The translations under genes and the position numbers were made by a program. A DNA stretch of 64,000 nt from Nymphalis io (taxonomy: Eukaryota > Arthropoda > Insecta > Lepidoptera > Nymphalidae), in assembly GCF_905147045.1 (NCBI RefSeq), contig NC_065917.1, positions 2,620,501 through 2,684,500 on the forward strand, read 5' to 3'. The notes under the pieces are model-generated. The model ran no database searches. It was not told where the DNA came from and was given only the letters and a program-made list of their open reading frames with translations. This document shows positions 35,600 to 49,900 of the stretch, piece after piece (position 1 is the first letter of the stretch; each line of letters opens with the position of its first letter).

Positions 35600-36440
35600 A
35601 ATTTCTCATCCCCCCGTTAGTGAACCACTCACCCCTACCACGATAGATAAGGTCAAAATGATAGTGCACGATCTACATGCAAAAAAGTCACTCGGCCCCG
35701 ACCGTATTACTAATAAAGTAATTAAAAACTTACCCCCCCAGATTCTTTGCTTATTAGTTATAATTCTTATTTATTTTCAGTTCTAAGTAGATTATATCCG
35801 ATGCTATGTAGGCGCAGTAAAATGTCCCTTAGGAATAAAGTGACATTATGTGGAAAGCTTTGCCTCAGTCCATATTTCCTAATAGGTACAATGTTGGGAT
35901 CTTTAAATCCAGGGTAAACGGGTTCCTTTTGGGCAGGCGCGCTACATCCTAGACCTTGACTATGCTTAAGATCAGGCAAGTCAACGGACAAGCGCTTGCC
36001 TATTATGTGTAAAAAAAAAATGCGTCCGTCCCATTCTCACATACGCTAGCGTCGCATTCGCACACACTGGCGAACACAATATAGCCCGCCTACAGGTTAA
36101 ACAAAATAGATTTTTACGCATGGTCTCGGGCTGTCCGTGGTACTTACGTAATATAGATTTACACAAAGATTTCAAACTTGATTCCATCTCCAAGGTAATC
36201 AAGGATCTCTCGATAAAATATTTCGAGAAAACCGCCAGGCACTCGAACCCTCTTATCATCGACGGGGTCATTGCACTCATAGTGTCCTTCCTGACGACAA
36301 CGGTGTTCTAAGCCGAGGTTCGGCCTTATAGGAGCGTATTCTGAGCCCTTAAGTGAGCTCCCCACATCCGGCTGAGTATCTTAGACTCGTCCCCCGCCCG
36401 GTGGCGCTGTAGAAGCCATTTCGGCCAACAGCAACAAATC
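35600..36440 (+). mobile_element. Jockey-like LINE remnant, with a second LINE end inserted
   Basis: Pieces of a jockey-type reverse transcriptase: VHDLHAKKSLGPDRITNKVI (35.66-35.74 kb), LSRLYPMLCRRSKMSLRNKV (35.78-35.85 kb), then after an insertion LQVKQNRFLRMVSGCPWYL and RNIDLHKDFKLDSISKVIKD (36.08-36.2 kb). Most of the palm domain is missing. Between ~35865 and 36018 sits the 3' end of another LINE (GIFKSRVNGFLLGR...) with an A10 tail. Confidence 0.7.
35865..36018 (+). mobile_element. LINE 3' end nested in the jockey-like remnant
   Basis: Reads GIFKSRVNGFLLGRRA, then KIRQVNGQALAYYV and a stop directly before A10 (36009-36018). The open product end and A tail mark the 3' terminus. It interrupts the jockey-like frame between RNKVTL and the HTGEHNIARLQ-type segment. 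Confidence 0.6.
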
Positions 36441-36697
36441 AGTTCGAAAAAAAAGAAATTATATATTGGAGGAGTGAATAGGAATATTAGAATTCCTTAA
36501 AATAATATGAGCGTTACTAATATTCTTTAATAAAAATCGATATTTAAAAATGGCCATGTTAAGCATGAAAACATTCTTAATTTGAAAATAAATTAAGTCC
36601 TTACGACGTAACAATAAAAAATGTTTTATAATTTTTATTTCACGGTACAATATTTCAATTTATTTTTATAGTCAGTTTCGCAAATATTTTAGGCACG

Positions 36698-39600
36698 ATG
36701 AGTTTTATTTGTGTGGTATTATTGTGTTTTAAACTCGTCAGTGGATGTATTTGGAAGAATGGAATCGTTCATTATGCTATTAATAGCAAGGATTACGGTA
36801 TTTTTTTATTCTCTTTAATAGGCTTAAGAATCAAAATGGCGACTTTTATACAATTTTTATATATAAAGTTATCAAATAAAAATATATGTTTAGGTACCAA
36901 ATAAGTACTAAATGATCGTGTAAAAATAATTGCACAATACAGAGCCTGTGCGGAAATTATAAATGTTCGGTCATTTTGACGTCAGAATGACCGGACATTT
37001 TAATTTTTTTTTTTGCTTATAATTTAGCTACCGTGTATATTTAAACAAAGGTACTAAATGCTGGTAGTATTTTAAAGCTGAACTGTCACTGTACTGTTAT
37101 GCACGCGTTAAATCTCACTTCGAAATTCGACGTAATAAGAAAATTAATAATATTAAGTGGATTTCATTATATAGTGTATATAATGTTTTACTTTACTAAC
37201 AGAGCGAAACGTCACGGACAATAACCCTCGAAAAATGCCTTTGTAACTGTGTGGAGATACAATTATGTATTTAAAAAAAATCCGCAGATATTTTTATCAT
37301 AGCAAGATTATAATATAACAAACACCTTCTAACACGCGAGCGGATTCTAGTCTATACTAATATTATAAATGCGACAGTAACTCTTGTGTGTCTGTTGTGC
37401 TTTCACGGCTACATCACTGAACCGATTTTGATGAAATTTGGTATAAAGCAAGCTCGGACTCGAGATAAACATAGACATACTTTTAATATTTTAAACCGGA
37501 TACTTATAATAATAAAAATGTCCTCCAGACCGATTTCAGCCACGGCGGCCAATCTCAAGAGAGATTAGCAAACTGCGCAGGACATATTATAGTGCACAAG
37601 TGTGTGCAAACACAGGATAGGACGGCAATCCGACACGACCGAAAAGAGTTCAGGCACAGAACCAATGGCTTTACGTGCTTTCCGAGCCACGGGAGTGTAC
37701 ACACTACCAATTTCCAGGCACCGGGCTACTATTAGGATTTTCAGCAGAAAAACCCAATAACTTTTTGTTGGCCTGAACTGGGATTTGAACCCAGCTACAT
37801 TCACCTAGCCACTAGACCAACAAGTCCCGAACTCTATATCCCTCAATATAAATATCATAATATAATTCGTTCAACAGACGCCCATTCAAAAGATATAATC
37901 ATGACAACATTTTCTCAATTACAAAATGAGTTATGCGTTAAGTTCTTTCAAGCTCAACAGAATTTAAACACGAGTAATGGAGATAAAATATTGTACATAA
38001 GTAACCCGGATAAGTTGAAAACTTGCGTGCCCGTTGCTTACGACTTTAGCAAAAGTGTTATAGTAAGTATATTAAGTTATTTAAAAAAGGAATTTCTAAT
38101 CTGTGAATATCACTGCTGAGATAATAATGCATAGAGCTGTATACACGTCTCAGATTGTTATGTAAAACATGCAGGTTGCCTCACGATGTTTTCCTTCACT
38201 GTTTGCCTATATGCCTCAGACTTGGCAAATTAATCAGATTAATGATTTACGATTACAGATTAACTTTTCCTGTAATCAAGATTGATGATTACACATTATA
38301 ACTGTCATGCCGGTTGGCGTGTTTGGTAAATACTTGCCTTTCACGCCGAAGATTGTGGGTTCGATTCAAATTCAGGACAGACATTAATGTGCATGAACAT
38401 GTCTGTTTGTGTGTATATAAGTATGTATTCACAAGAGTTGTATATCAATTGTCTGGTTTCCATAGTACGCGCTCTGCTTTGTTTGGGAACAGATGGCCGT
38501 GTGTGAATAATGTCCCAGGAAATTATTATTATTATAGTATTCATTCTGATTACATTTTGCCTAAGTCTGATACGCTCCGTCTCTCTCACACTTGTTTTTC
38601 AAAACTGGATTCGAATGCTCGATTCTTAATTTCTATAGCTATTTTCAACTATTTTATTTAATGTGTATTGATTCTAGGATATGCCAATTGGTTATAAATG
38701 TCTGAATCAAAATGATATAGCGAGGACCGTCGTGGATATGCTTAAAGCAAGCATTAATCCGAATGGTATATGTTTTAATTTTTGTATCATATCACATATT
38801 TGTTTAAATATGAATAGCAGTCATGGGCAAGATTATTACACGATTTCGTATTTATTGATTAGATCACTAAAAAAGTACTGTTGTTGGGTTTGTTTTCATT
38901 GTGTGTTCCATATTTTTGAATACTTTAGATGCTTAGAAACTACTGGCGCTTGATTGTTACTATTTTAATGATAGTTTGAATGAGCTTATGTATTTGACGA
39001 TCTTCGCGCTTCGGTATATACTGGTGGTAGGGCTTTGTGCAAGCTCGTCTGGGTAGATACCACCCCAAGTCAAAGCCGCCCATAAACATTGGCGATGTAA
39101 GCAATGGATAATATTTGTTACATCGTCAATGTCTATGGGCGGCGTCACCAACCTTGGAACTGAGATTTTATGTCACCTGTCTGGAGTTACACTGGCTCAG
39201 TCACCTTTTAAACCGGAAAGCAACAATACTAAGCATTGCTGTTTAGCGGTGGTATGTTCTTTGTGGGTAGTACCTTCTTAGACGGGTTTGCACAAATCCC
39301 TACCACCTAGGAAACAGTACTTACAAGAAGCTGTTATTAGCTGTTTCGAATGACGACGTCATATGGTGCAGCCTGTGTATGCCCTTGTTACTATGACGTA
39401 ACAATGTACTGCTATACAAATTTTAGCCAATATAAACTTATAATTATAATATAAATTTCATTTCAGCGTCCGCAATAAATAGTTTTGATTTACTCAAAAG
39501 ATTCGAAGATAAGGTAAGTTATTTTACTAAAAATGTTCATCACTCATAAACATGGCCACTTTGAATATTACACCAATAACCATCCTTTACGTAATCAACG

Positions 39601-40938
39601 TGCTATCAACCTTGGGAACTAAGATTTGTCCCTTTGGTCTGTTGCTATACTAGCTCACTTTTTAGACCACAATACAACAATTAGTATTGCTGTGTGGCGG
39701 TTTGAAGGCGAAGTGAGTAACTACAGGCACAAGGGACGTTTATGAGTTCCCCAGGTCGCAGCGCATAGGTGATGTAAGTCAATATTTCTTAAAGTTCAGT
39801 CTATGGGCGGTAATAATCGTTTATCATCAGATGGAAATAGCTTCGAGATAAACACTGGAAACTACTTCTAATCCATTTTCAGGATACGCACTCTACAAAT
39901 ACACTTATATCGACTAAAAATCGTAACTATATAAATTCAAATTACGAAGCCGAATGCGGCCGTATATATCAACCGCTACAGATAATACAAAGACGTACAA
40001 TTGGCAATGATTCTGAACATGCGTTAACTGATGATAATTTGAATTATTATAACGAGAAATTGTGGCCGTTGGGGATTGTTTTGTACGGAGTCGACGCAGA
40101 ACTGAGTGAGTGTATTGGTACCATTAGTCTATTGACTTTGTTTATTCAATCAATCAATCAACAGCCTTTCGTAGTCCACTGCTGAACATAGGCCTCTCCC
40201 AAGGTGTTTATTCAACTATACACTATTTACGCGTTAATTGCGACAGCATAAACCCTAAGGCGTACGTAGCCTTGAGGCGAAATGTCAATACTATCGGGAT
40301 GAGATCATAAACAAATTATTACTTTTTAAAGATTTGACCCATTCCCAACATAAACTTCATGTACAGGGAGCTATAATATCTTCATTAGCGAATCATTGGG
40401 GAATCACAAATTTACATCAAATTCTATTTCAAATTAAATTTTTTATAGAAATATATCAATAACACGTGTATTTAAGATTCTTGATCATTAATGTTCTAGA
40501 AAATTCTGAAGATTATAAAACGCTTCAAGATGCAATGAACGCGTTTAGGCAATTCTCTTGTGTATCATTTCAAGAGTCTGAAGTTAGTGATGAATTGGTA
40601 GCGAAAAATTACATTTGGTTTGGTAAAGAAGGTCTGGACATGCCGATGTTCGGATTTGATGGGGCTAGACAGGTAAGATTTGAAATTTGGTAAGTTTCTA
40701 TTAAAAAATATTGAAAAATACGTTATAATGTATTATCCGATATAGCCTAGTGATTACAGCACGTGAATCTTAACTGATGATTGTGGGTTCAAACCCAGGC
40801 AACCACTGGATTTTAATATGCATAATTTGTGTTTATTCGTCTCGTGCTTGGTTAAGGAAAACATCGTGAGAAAACCTGTATGTGTCTAATTTAACTGTAA
40901 TTCTGCCACATGCTTATTCATCAACCCGCATTTAAGCA

Positions 40939-40980
<42 letters not shown>

Positions 40981-43900
40981 CGGGGAGGAAAGGCATTTAC
41001 GCCTGCCGCCCGGTCCGGGGGGACCGGGACGGGTATGTGGGACTCACGGGGCAGACGGCCCCGTCCTACCCACTAAAACCTCCCCGGATTTCCGCCTCTC
41101 CGCAGGGCAGCGGGGTCACGGGAACGTTGTGACTTACAACCGCAACCCCGCCAGCGGTCGTCGCCATAGGCGACCCATCTCGAGAGCGCGCCAGGATGTT
41201 AGGGCGCGCCTCCCTCCTCTCTGTGCCTCCGTCCTGTTACGTGACGGACTCCCCCGAGTCCGCCACTGGAGGCTGGGCGTCAGGGCTTGAAGCCCCGCGG
41301 CGGATCAACAGACTGACTCCGCCGCCAACCACACCTTAACTCTGCGGCAGCGTCCGGCCTGTGAAGGCACGTCGCCGTCGAAGGGGTCTCCTTCTTCGTT
41401 GCGGGAGCGAGTCCACGTCGTCCTCCCGCTCCCGCTCTGCCTCCTCCTTTTGCGACATGACGCATGCGCTGAACCGGGACACTGCCGCCCAGATCTCTTC
41501 GCTTCCGGCCATCTTCTCGACGACGGCCGGAAGCGACAGGTCTCCACCTACGGCCGTGGAAAGGACCGCGCGAGGCTCCCCCCAAGCCGGGCACTCTACG
41601 CGCGTGTGTTCCGCCGTATCCACGGCTCCTCCGCCACAATGGTGGCACTCCACCGTCGGCTCCCTACCGACCACCTCACACAGGTACCGGCCGAAACAAC
41701 CGTGGCCGGTCAAAAGCTGTGTGAGGTGATACGTGGGTGGGCCGTGCTTGCGCTCGACCCACTTCCTCAGCACCGGCCGAATGGCCGCAACGAGGTCCCG
41801 GCTAGCACCCGGGACACCCAGTCTCTCCGACCACTCGGCGAATACCTTCTCGCGGGCCTCCTCCCGCCACGTCCGAACCTCACGTGAGTGGGGCCGGTTC
41901 TCCCCCTCCGCTCTCACTGCCGCCTTGATCCGCCAATAGACCCTCGAATAAGCTTCGGCCTCGAGGTCCCATGGCGGGCTTCCAGCGAGCAGGCACGCCG
42001 CGGTGTACGACACCGTGCGGTACGCCCGAGCCGCTCTGAGCGCCATCGCTCGCTGTGGACGTCGCAGCGAGGCGACGTTGCGGGCGCTCAGAGCGTCCGC
42101 CCATATCGGCGCCCCGTAGAGCGCCATCGAGCGCACGACGCCGGTGTACAAGCGCCTGCAGGCACCTCCTGGCCCACCCACGTTCGGGAGGATCCTCCCT
42201 AGCGCCCCGGCTGTAGCCACCAACTTTGGGGCCAAGCGCCTGAAGTGCTCTTCGAACTTCCACCTGCCGTCGAGCACGAGTCCCAGGTACTTCATCGTCG
42301 ACCCGACGGCGATGGAAGTTCCGCCCACCGTTATCGCCGCCCCCGGAGGTGGCGCGTTCCGAGGCCCGTGAAAGACGAGGGCCTCGGATTTGTGTAGGGC
42401 CACCTCGAGGCCCAACGCGCGGATTCGGTGGACTACGTGCGCCACCCCAGCCGTGGCGCGATAGGCCGCCTCCCGGTATGAACTGCCGCGGGCCGACACG
42501 AGGGTGTCGTCAGTGTAGCACGTGACGCTGACCCCCCGCAACGTGGCCCCGCGCAGCACCCAGTCGTAGCCGATGCACCACAGGAGCGGTCCTAGTACCG
42601 ACCCCTGCGGAACACCGCACGACAACGACCTGACGGCCCATCCGTCCGCAGTCGGGAAGGCCACCGCCCTGCCCGAGAAGTAATCGGCCACGGTACGCCG
42701 CAGGTAGCCCGGCACACCGTGGAACCGCAGGGCCTCCATCACCGTTTCCCAGGGCAGGGTGTTGAAGGCATTGGAAATATCCAGCGACACTGCCAGCACC
42801 ACCCCGCCCCGAGCGCAGCCGACGGAGCTCCGGACGCCACCAGTACACCCGCCGACGTTGCGGGTGCGGCTTAGCCCTCGGCATCGCCGCGTCGCACACC
42901 CGGGACAGGGCGCCGTCGATCCGGTCGGCCTCCTGGTCGATCAGGAGGACCGGGTCGGAACCGGCCCCCAAGCTTCGACGATGGCCGCCTCCTTCGCCAA
43001 CTGTCCGTCGAGGCGACCCAGGCACCAACGCGGACGACCTTCCGTTCTTCCGTCAACAGTGGGCCGAACATCCCAACGAGCCGACGCAGAGACATCGAAC
43101 CGAATATATCGGTGATCCGACAGTGTCTCCACGCCAGTCTCGACCCTCCAGTTTTGAGCACGGCGGGCCAGGGCGTTGGACGCGAACGTAACGTCCACGA
43201 TCGATTCGCCCTGCCGCCGCACGCACGTGCTCTCCGACCCACTGTTGAGGACCGCCAGCCCCAACGAGACCGCCCACTCCTCGAGCACCTCGCCCCGGGC
43301 ATCGGCCACAGGAGAACCCCAAGCCGTTGATTTGGCGTTGAAGTCCCCCGCGACCAACACCGGTGCGGGCGCCGCTTGCCCGATCAGAGTCCCGACCTCT
43401 GCCAGCATCTGCTCAAACTCGGCGAGACTCCGACTGGGCGAGGCGTAGACGGCGACGACCGTCACACCGCCGACGACGGCCAGCACGCACCCCCTGCCCC
43501 TGGCCACACCCTCGATGGCCGGAGCGCCAGCGACCGCAGGGGCGACGATGGCCACGACCCGTTCGTGGTCGGAGACCCAGTCGTCCCGCGAGGGAACGAA
43601 ATAGGGCTCCGATACCACCGCCACGTTGATCTGCCACTCTGCCATGCTTTGGACTAGGAGGTCCTGAGCCCTGGCAGAGTGGTTGATATTGGCCTGGAGG
43701 CAGCGCAGGGCCATCACTGCGTGGTCTCCATCGGCTCCGCCTCTGTGCGTGGAGACGTGGCTACCGGGCCTTTCGTCGCCACCTTCCTTGTCTTTTCCTT
43801 CTGCGTGGCGCCCTTTCCGCCCTGGCACGACTTGCTGCAGGCGGCATGGGCAGCTGGCTTACCGGCCGCAGTGCAGACCACGCAGCTGGCTACGGCGGCG

Positions 43901-46900
43901 GAGCACTCCCGAGCCTTGTGACCGGGCTGACCGCAGCGGAAGCACAGACGGCTTCGGTCGACGTCCCGGTCACACTTTGCCCCCATGTGCCCCCGCTCGA
44001 GGCACCGGAAACAGTGCAGCGGTCTGGGGTCGAGCAGCATGATTCGCGCCGACACCCACCCGACCCTTATGCGACCTACCTCCACGACCTTCTTCGCGGC
44101 CGAAACGGGGCAGCTCAGCCACAGAGAGCCCGAGCCGCTCGAGCCGCGAGCGATGATGCCCGCTTTAATGGCCCCGGTAGGGCAGCCGCCTTGTTCAGCG
44201 ACCGCCGCCACGGCTTCCGCCACCGTCACGGAGTTGTCCAGGTCTAGTACCCTTAGTTCGACACACTTTGTGGGTCGATGGATCTGGACGATCTCCGGGC
44301 TGAGGGCCTCGCGGAGCTTTTCCGCCAGGGCATCCGCCGCCTTCTCGGCCTCGTTGGTGCCCGGCGGCACCTCGAGCATCCGCGCTCCCGTCGCCGCGGT
44401 CCGGAACCGTACCGCCGTCAAGCCGACCTCCCGGAGGCTGATCCGGCTTTTGGCCAGGGCCAGAGCCTTCTCGTAGCTCCACCCCTTTTCCTCAGCACCG
44501 GGCTTCAGCGTCAGCGTTATCGCTGCGGTGCGAGGGGGGCGGAGTTTCCTCCTAACCGGGACCTTCTTGGTGGCCCCGGAAGAAGTCGGCTTCGCCGCCG
44601 CTGGCTTGGCGCCCGTCTTCTCTGCCTTCTTTGGCCTGTTCCTAGCGACCACGGCGCTCCACGTGGCCGGAGTGGCGGCCGGCTCCGCTGACGACTGAGG
44701 AGCCACCCTCCTGGCTGCCGCCTCTTGGGCAGCCATACTTCTCTTAGGCCGCTTCGGCCTGACAGCAGCAGGCTTGGCGGCGCTGGCCTCGACGCCCTCA
44801 GTTGCGTGGGAGGCGGCTGGAGCCTCCTTTCCCGCCGCGGCTACGGCCGCTGCCTGCGCTACCCTACGGCGGTCAGCGGCGAGTGGAGGCCGCAGCCGAG
44901 GCTCCGGAAGGAGGCGGCCCTCGAGGCCCTCGAGGCGAGCGTTCAGCATCGTGCTGAACTGCTCGCGGTTCGCGCGCAGCGCCTCCTCCATGACGTTTTG
45001 GAGGTTCGCCTCCGTCGCCGCCACCGGCCGCTGGCGCATTTCGGCGACTTCCCGGCGCAGCTCAGCCAGTTGGCCGGAGAGTCGCGTGTTAGCCGCCTCC
45101 AGCCGCGCCACCTCCTCCGTCACAGTGAGGGCCCTTAGATCCGCCACCGCACCTTTAATGGTGACGGCGGCGGACTTCAGGGCCCGAACGAACGTGCCCT
45201 TCAGGTTGCCCGACCTGTCGGCAACCTGCAGAACGACGTCGAGCGCCTCCTTCACCGCCGCGTCCAGCGCGGCAGACGTCTGCGGCACGTCCACGGTCGC
45301 GCCGGGTTGGCGTTTCTCTGCTCGGGCCGCCCTTTCTTCAGTGGCCACCTTGGCCGCCGCACTGTACGCGGCCAGTGCGTCCTCCGCCTCGTACCGCCGC
45401 TCCTTTGCCTTAGCGGCTTTTAGCTCCTCGCGGGAGCGCCCGAGGCCGACGTATTCGCCCGTCGTGGGCGGTCGACCACGTCCCCTTTTGGGGGAGGGCT
45501 TCAGCCATTTGCTGATGCCTGACCCCGAGAAGCCGCCTTCGCTCATACCCGCGTCGCTCTCGGAGCCGGAGTAGCTCTCCGGCCCAGGACGGGGCCGCTT
45601 CTCGCCCTTCCGCCGACGACAGGCGGGGTCTCTCGAAGAGACCATCACCATGCTGGTGGCCGACGAGTCGGACTCTGAGAGTCGTTCCAGTCGGACCACC
45701 AGTTTTTTGGACACGAGAGTGTCTTTGGTTTCGGCGCGCGCTATTGGGGCGCCCGCCTCCACCGCCATGTTATCTTTGTCCGTATGATCGCCGAGTCCGT
45801 TGTTGTTTTTTGTATTCTTTATAAATTCCATACTTAATCCCACGAGTATGGGGGAAATAAAAAGTCCACCAAGGCAGAGCCCCCTGTACCTTGGTAACCC
45901 TATATACACCGTGAGGTCGGGTGGTATCACGGGATCTACAAACTAATGTTTTTTATTGAGGTTGTCTCCTCTTGGCCCAGCCGGTTAAGGCAAGGCCCTC
46001 GGTCCCACCACGGGCTGCGAGACATGTCCACAACACCCGGACGGGGAAACGAGTTTGAGAGGCGGTGACCTTTTAGTCTGTCCACCCAGCATCGATACCG
46101 ACACTGGGCGAACCCGCCTCTCCCACCTCCTTTCTCCGGCAGCCCAAAAAGACCCCGGAGACCAACTCTAACTCGACTGACTCCACCATTGGGAGTAACC
46201 TCCAATAAATAAATAAATGAAAGAAGTAAAGTAAATAAAACAAGAAAATAAAACAAACAAAATTAATAAAAATGAGACAGAAGAAAAGAAAAGAAAACGA
46301 AACGAAACAAAACGGAAGAAGAACAAAACAAAACAAAGAAAGAAAGCAGAGAGCTTCTTCCTTCCACCTTCAATTTGCCACAAAGCCGCTCGCACAGTCC
46401 AGTCTGCTGAACAGAAAAGTACCAGGAACGGCCCGTGGCATTACCGTCGCGTCAGTCTCAGCCGCGGTCGACAGGCACTCCGAGAAAACATCGGATTACT
46501 TGTCGACCCCGTTGCCCAGGGTGCACCACGTGGAGGTGACTGACATGCACCCCCGCATTTAAGCACCTGGGTGTAGTAAGCTCCAACCCATTAATGGAAT
46601 ATTAAGAGTAAAGTATTAACATTTGTTAACTTAAAATGGACACAAGATATTGATTCTGTGGGGCTCAGTTTAAAAAATGGATTTCTTAGTTTTTTTATTA
46701 TCAAATCAAACTTAAATACATATATAACTTTTATATGTTTTTTATAATTATACTTTAAATCATATAGATGACGTTTTTGTAACAGTTACATATGCGTTAT
46801 TAGAATTGGTTACTTCTACCGCTAATCTGTTGCCTCTGAACGTGATAATACCTTAATATAAAATTGAACTAAAATTACAAAGCCCTTACTAGAAAAATTA

Positions 46901-49900
46901 AGCTATGCCCATTATTAACTTGTTGAACAAGCAATGGTATTTATGTGTGATTAATATTCTCGCCCTAACATTTAAATTATATAATCTGAACTGTAAAATA
47001 TAGATTATTATGAACTATGACTTATATAATAATCCAAATAGCGAAATTAACTTATAATAACTTGTACAATACTTGAGGACAAACAGGTATTGGAGCAAAA
47101 GGTGAACCAGTGGAAGGGTGTGCTAAAGAGGGGAGGTCTGATGCTAAATGTTGCGAAGACCGAGTATATGGCCTGTGGCAGTACGGACCCCGAACCCATA
47201 AAGATAGGTGGAGAATCCGTTATCAAGACGGAAAAGTTTAAATACCTCGGGTCCGTACTGCACGAGTCTGGTACAGTCGACCACGACGTCAGAGCTCGAA
47301 TAAACGCAGCCTGGGCCAAATGGCGGGATGTGACCGGGGTAATCTGTGATCGCAGGATACCGGTGAAATTAAAGGGCCTTGTGTACAAGTGCATCATCCG
47401 ACCAGTCTTATTGTACGGCAGCGAGACGTGGCCAGCTCTCGCGAGACACGTTCAGCAACTTCACGTCGCGGAAATGAAGATGCTGCGGTGGATGTGTGGC
47501 GTTACGAGACTAGATCGCATTCGTAACGAACACATCCGTGGTAGCCTTTGAGTTTGCGATGTAGCGGTTAAGTTGCAGGAAAGCCGTCTGCGTTGGTTTG
47601 GCCACATTAGCCGCAGACCACCAGACTATGTCAGGAACCGACGCCTGGACTTTGTTGTCGAAGGCCCTAGATCCCGCAGCAGGCCCAAGAAGCGCTGGCT
47701 CGATGTTGTGAGGGACGATATGAGAGAACACGATCTAACTAAGGAGGACGCTTTAGATCGGGCAAAGTGGAGGCGTAGATGCAGGAAAGCGGACCCTGGC
47801 GTTACTAGGCCGGGAAAACGCTAGAAGAAGAAGAACTTGTATAATATAAAAATGGCGCCCAACGTGGGGCAACATAAAATTCGTAAATTAACTATTTTAT
47901 GATCAATTTCTTGTGTTAAAATGCGTATTAATCGTTTCTTCGTTTTAAAACGAAATCTGTTTCTCTTCTACTACTATTAGTTTCTACTATGAAAACTTCA
48001 AATTTATTTATATAATAAGCACACGAACAATATACATATTAAACAATAACACAAAAACACATAAATATATAAATAAAACATTAAATATAACGATTTATAA
48101 AAACAACAACTGGAATTTAAAGTAATCTATAGACGTTTTATTGTTTAAAATAATCTGAAGATATATATCGTAGTTTTCTATACGTGTATGCTTAATTACA
48201 GGAAATAAAACTATCGTCATTCCTGCAAGGCGCGCCTGGCCACAAGGGGCATGTTATTAATAACTTGCTAAGAATTTTAGGCGTCCATATGATGTCTAAC
48301 CGTTACGACAGAGACAATTACGTCATCATCAATTGGAAGAACGTCGAAAAGGGTAATTTGTTTTTTGGATTTCAGATGACAAGCGAACAAATTGTTTTTT
48401 GATGTTTGTGATTATAACACAACTATGCTTTCATGGCTTGATAGTGCTAATTGAAGGAGTTGATTAGAATGTGCTTATCATGGCAGCCATTGTCAAAAGA
48501 GACAAGCTATTTGCGTGGGTCATGTGTGGTCATGTGCTTTCCCTTACTCTCACAATCGACACAGTAACAGCCTCTGAATGTCCCACTGCTGGGCTAAGGC
48601 CTCCTCTCCCTTTTTGAGGAGAATGTTTTGGAACTTATTTTACCAAGCTGCTCCAATGCGGGTTGGTGGAATACACATGTGGCAGAATTTCAGTGAAATT
48701 AGACACGTGCAGGTTTCCTCACGATGTTTTTCTTCACCGTCATGCACGAGGTGAATTATAATCACAAATTAAACACATGAAACATCAGTGGTGCTTGCCC
48801 AAGTTTGAACCCACGATCATCAGTTAAAATTCGCCACTGGGCCATCTCGGCTCACAATCCAATTGGTGACAAATCTGACATAATCGGAAAGTATGCACAT
48901 ATGAATTTCAAGACTCCCAAATTCTACTGATTTTTGTTCGTCATAAATCCCTAATGAGTTTTTACTGAACACAACGGCTTTGGACTAAGTCCATTATATC
49001 GTGGAATAGGCTAGGATACTCGTGGTGATCACTCCTTATTGTCTGTGGTTTGTATCGTTGTAGTTTGTCGTACCTGTGTTGATATCTATCCATCTTGGTT
49101 TGAACGCCTCGACAGATATTTCGAAACCAAAAGTCTTCAACGCATGCTTAAAATGGTGATCATTAATACGGCAATCAATAGAGACTTGTTCTATATCAAT
49201 TAAATATATAGTAAGAATATCACGTGACATTTTAATATCAGATTTTTTCACAATATTGTTCAGGCAAAGAACACTTCCTCGAGAAAGCTCCAGAAGCAGC
49301 GTGGGTCTCGTCAATCCCTTACGATTTTGACAGCGTAAGTCACGCGTCAGCGAACTACATGTGTGGGAACTGTGACCTTGGGCAGACAACAGTACAACCC
49401 ATACAGGTATTAAATAGATTTCAACGAGATCTCACCAGGACATTATAACTTTTGACGAGCCGGTTGGCCTGGTTGGTATATACCTGCCTTTCACGCTGAA
49501 GGTTGGTTCAATTCCCACCCATGACAGACATTTGTTTTCATGAACACGTCTGTTTGTCCTGAGTCTGGGTGTAATTATCTATATAAGTATGTATTTACAA
49601 AAGAAAAGTAGTATATGTAGTATATCAGTTGTCTGGTTTCCATTGTACTGGTGGTAGAGCTTTGTGCAAGCTCTTCTGGGTAGGTACCTTCCACTTATCA
49701 GATATTCTACCGCAAAAATATATGTATTTTTTTATATTCTATAAAAGAAATTAAAAAAAAATCTACCCATATTTATTCTATAATTTTTTTTTATAGAATC
49801 GGTAGGCGGACGAGCATATGGGCCACCTGATGGTAAGCGGTCACCAACGCCCATAGACATTGGCATTGTAAGAAATGTTAGCCATCGCTTACAACGCTAA

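Larger units (their letters stand above)
40942..46551 (-). mobile_element. R1-clade non-LTR retrotransposon, near full length, recent insertion
   Basis: A 5.6 kb element on the minus strand: 5' UTR (46551 to ~45832), ORF1 gag-like, overlapping ORF2 (endonuclease, reverse transcriptase, terminal zinc finger), a ~355 bp 3' UTR (41335-40981) and a 40-base A tail (T run 40941-40980). It is flanked by CCCGCATTTAAGCACCT at 40925-40941 and 46552-46568; the last T is ambiguous with the tail. It is GC-rich against AT-rich host DNA. It splits a Metulj-like SINE in intron 6 of the astacin-like gene. Confidence 0.93.
40737..46592 (+). repeat. Metulj-like SINE split by the R1-clade LINE (40737-40941 and 46552-46592)
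   Basis: The left half has the tRNA head (TAGCCTAGTGATTACAGCAC, GGTTCAAACCC) and body to CAACCCGCATTTAAGCACC. The right half continues CTGGGTGTAGTAAGCTCCAA. The LINE fills the gap, giving a clear order of events. Confidence 0.88.

Noticed and set aside
41361..45574. Large plus-strand ORFs across the R1-clade LINE
   Set aside because: GC-rich antisense frames of ORF1 and ORF2; they show no domain of their own.
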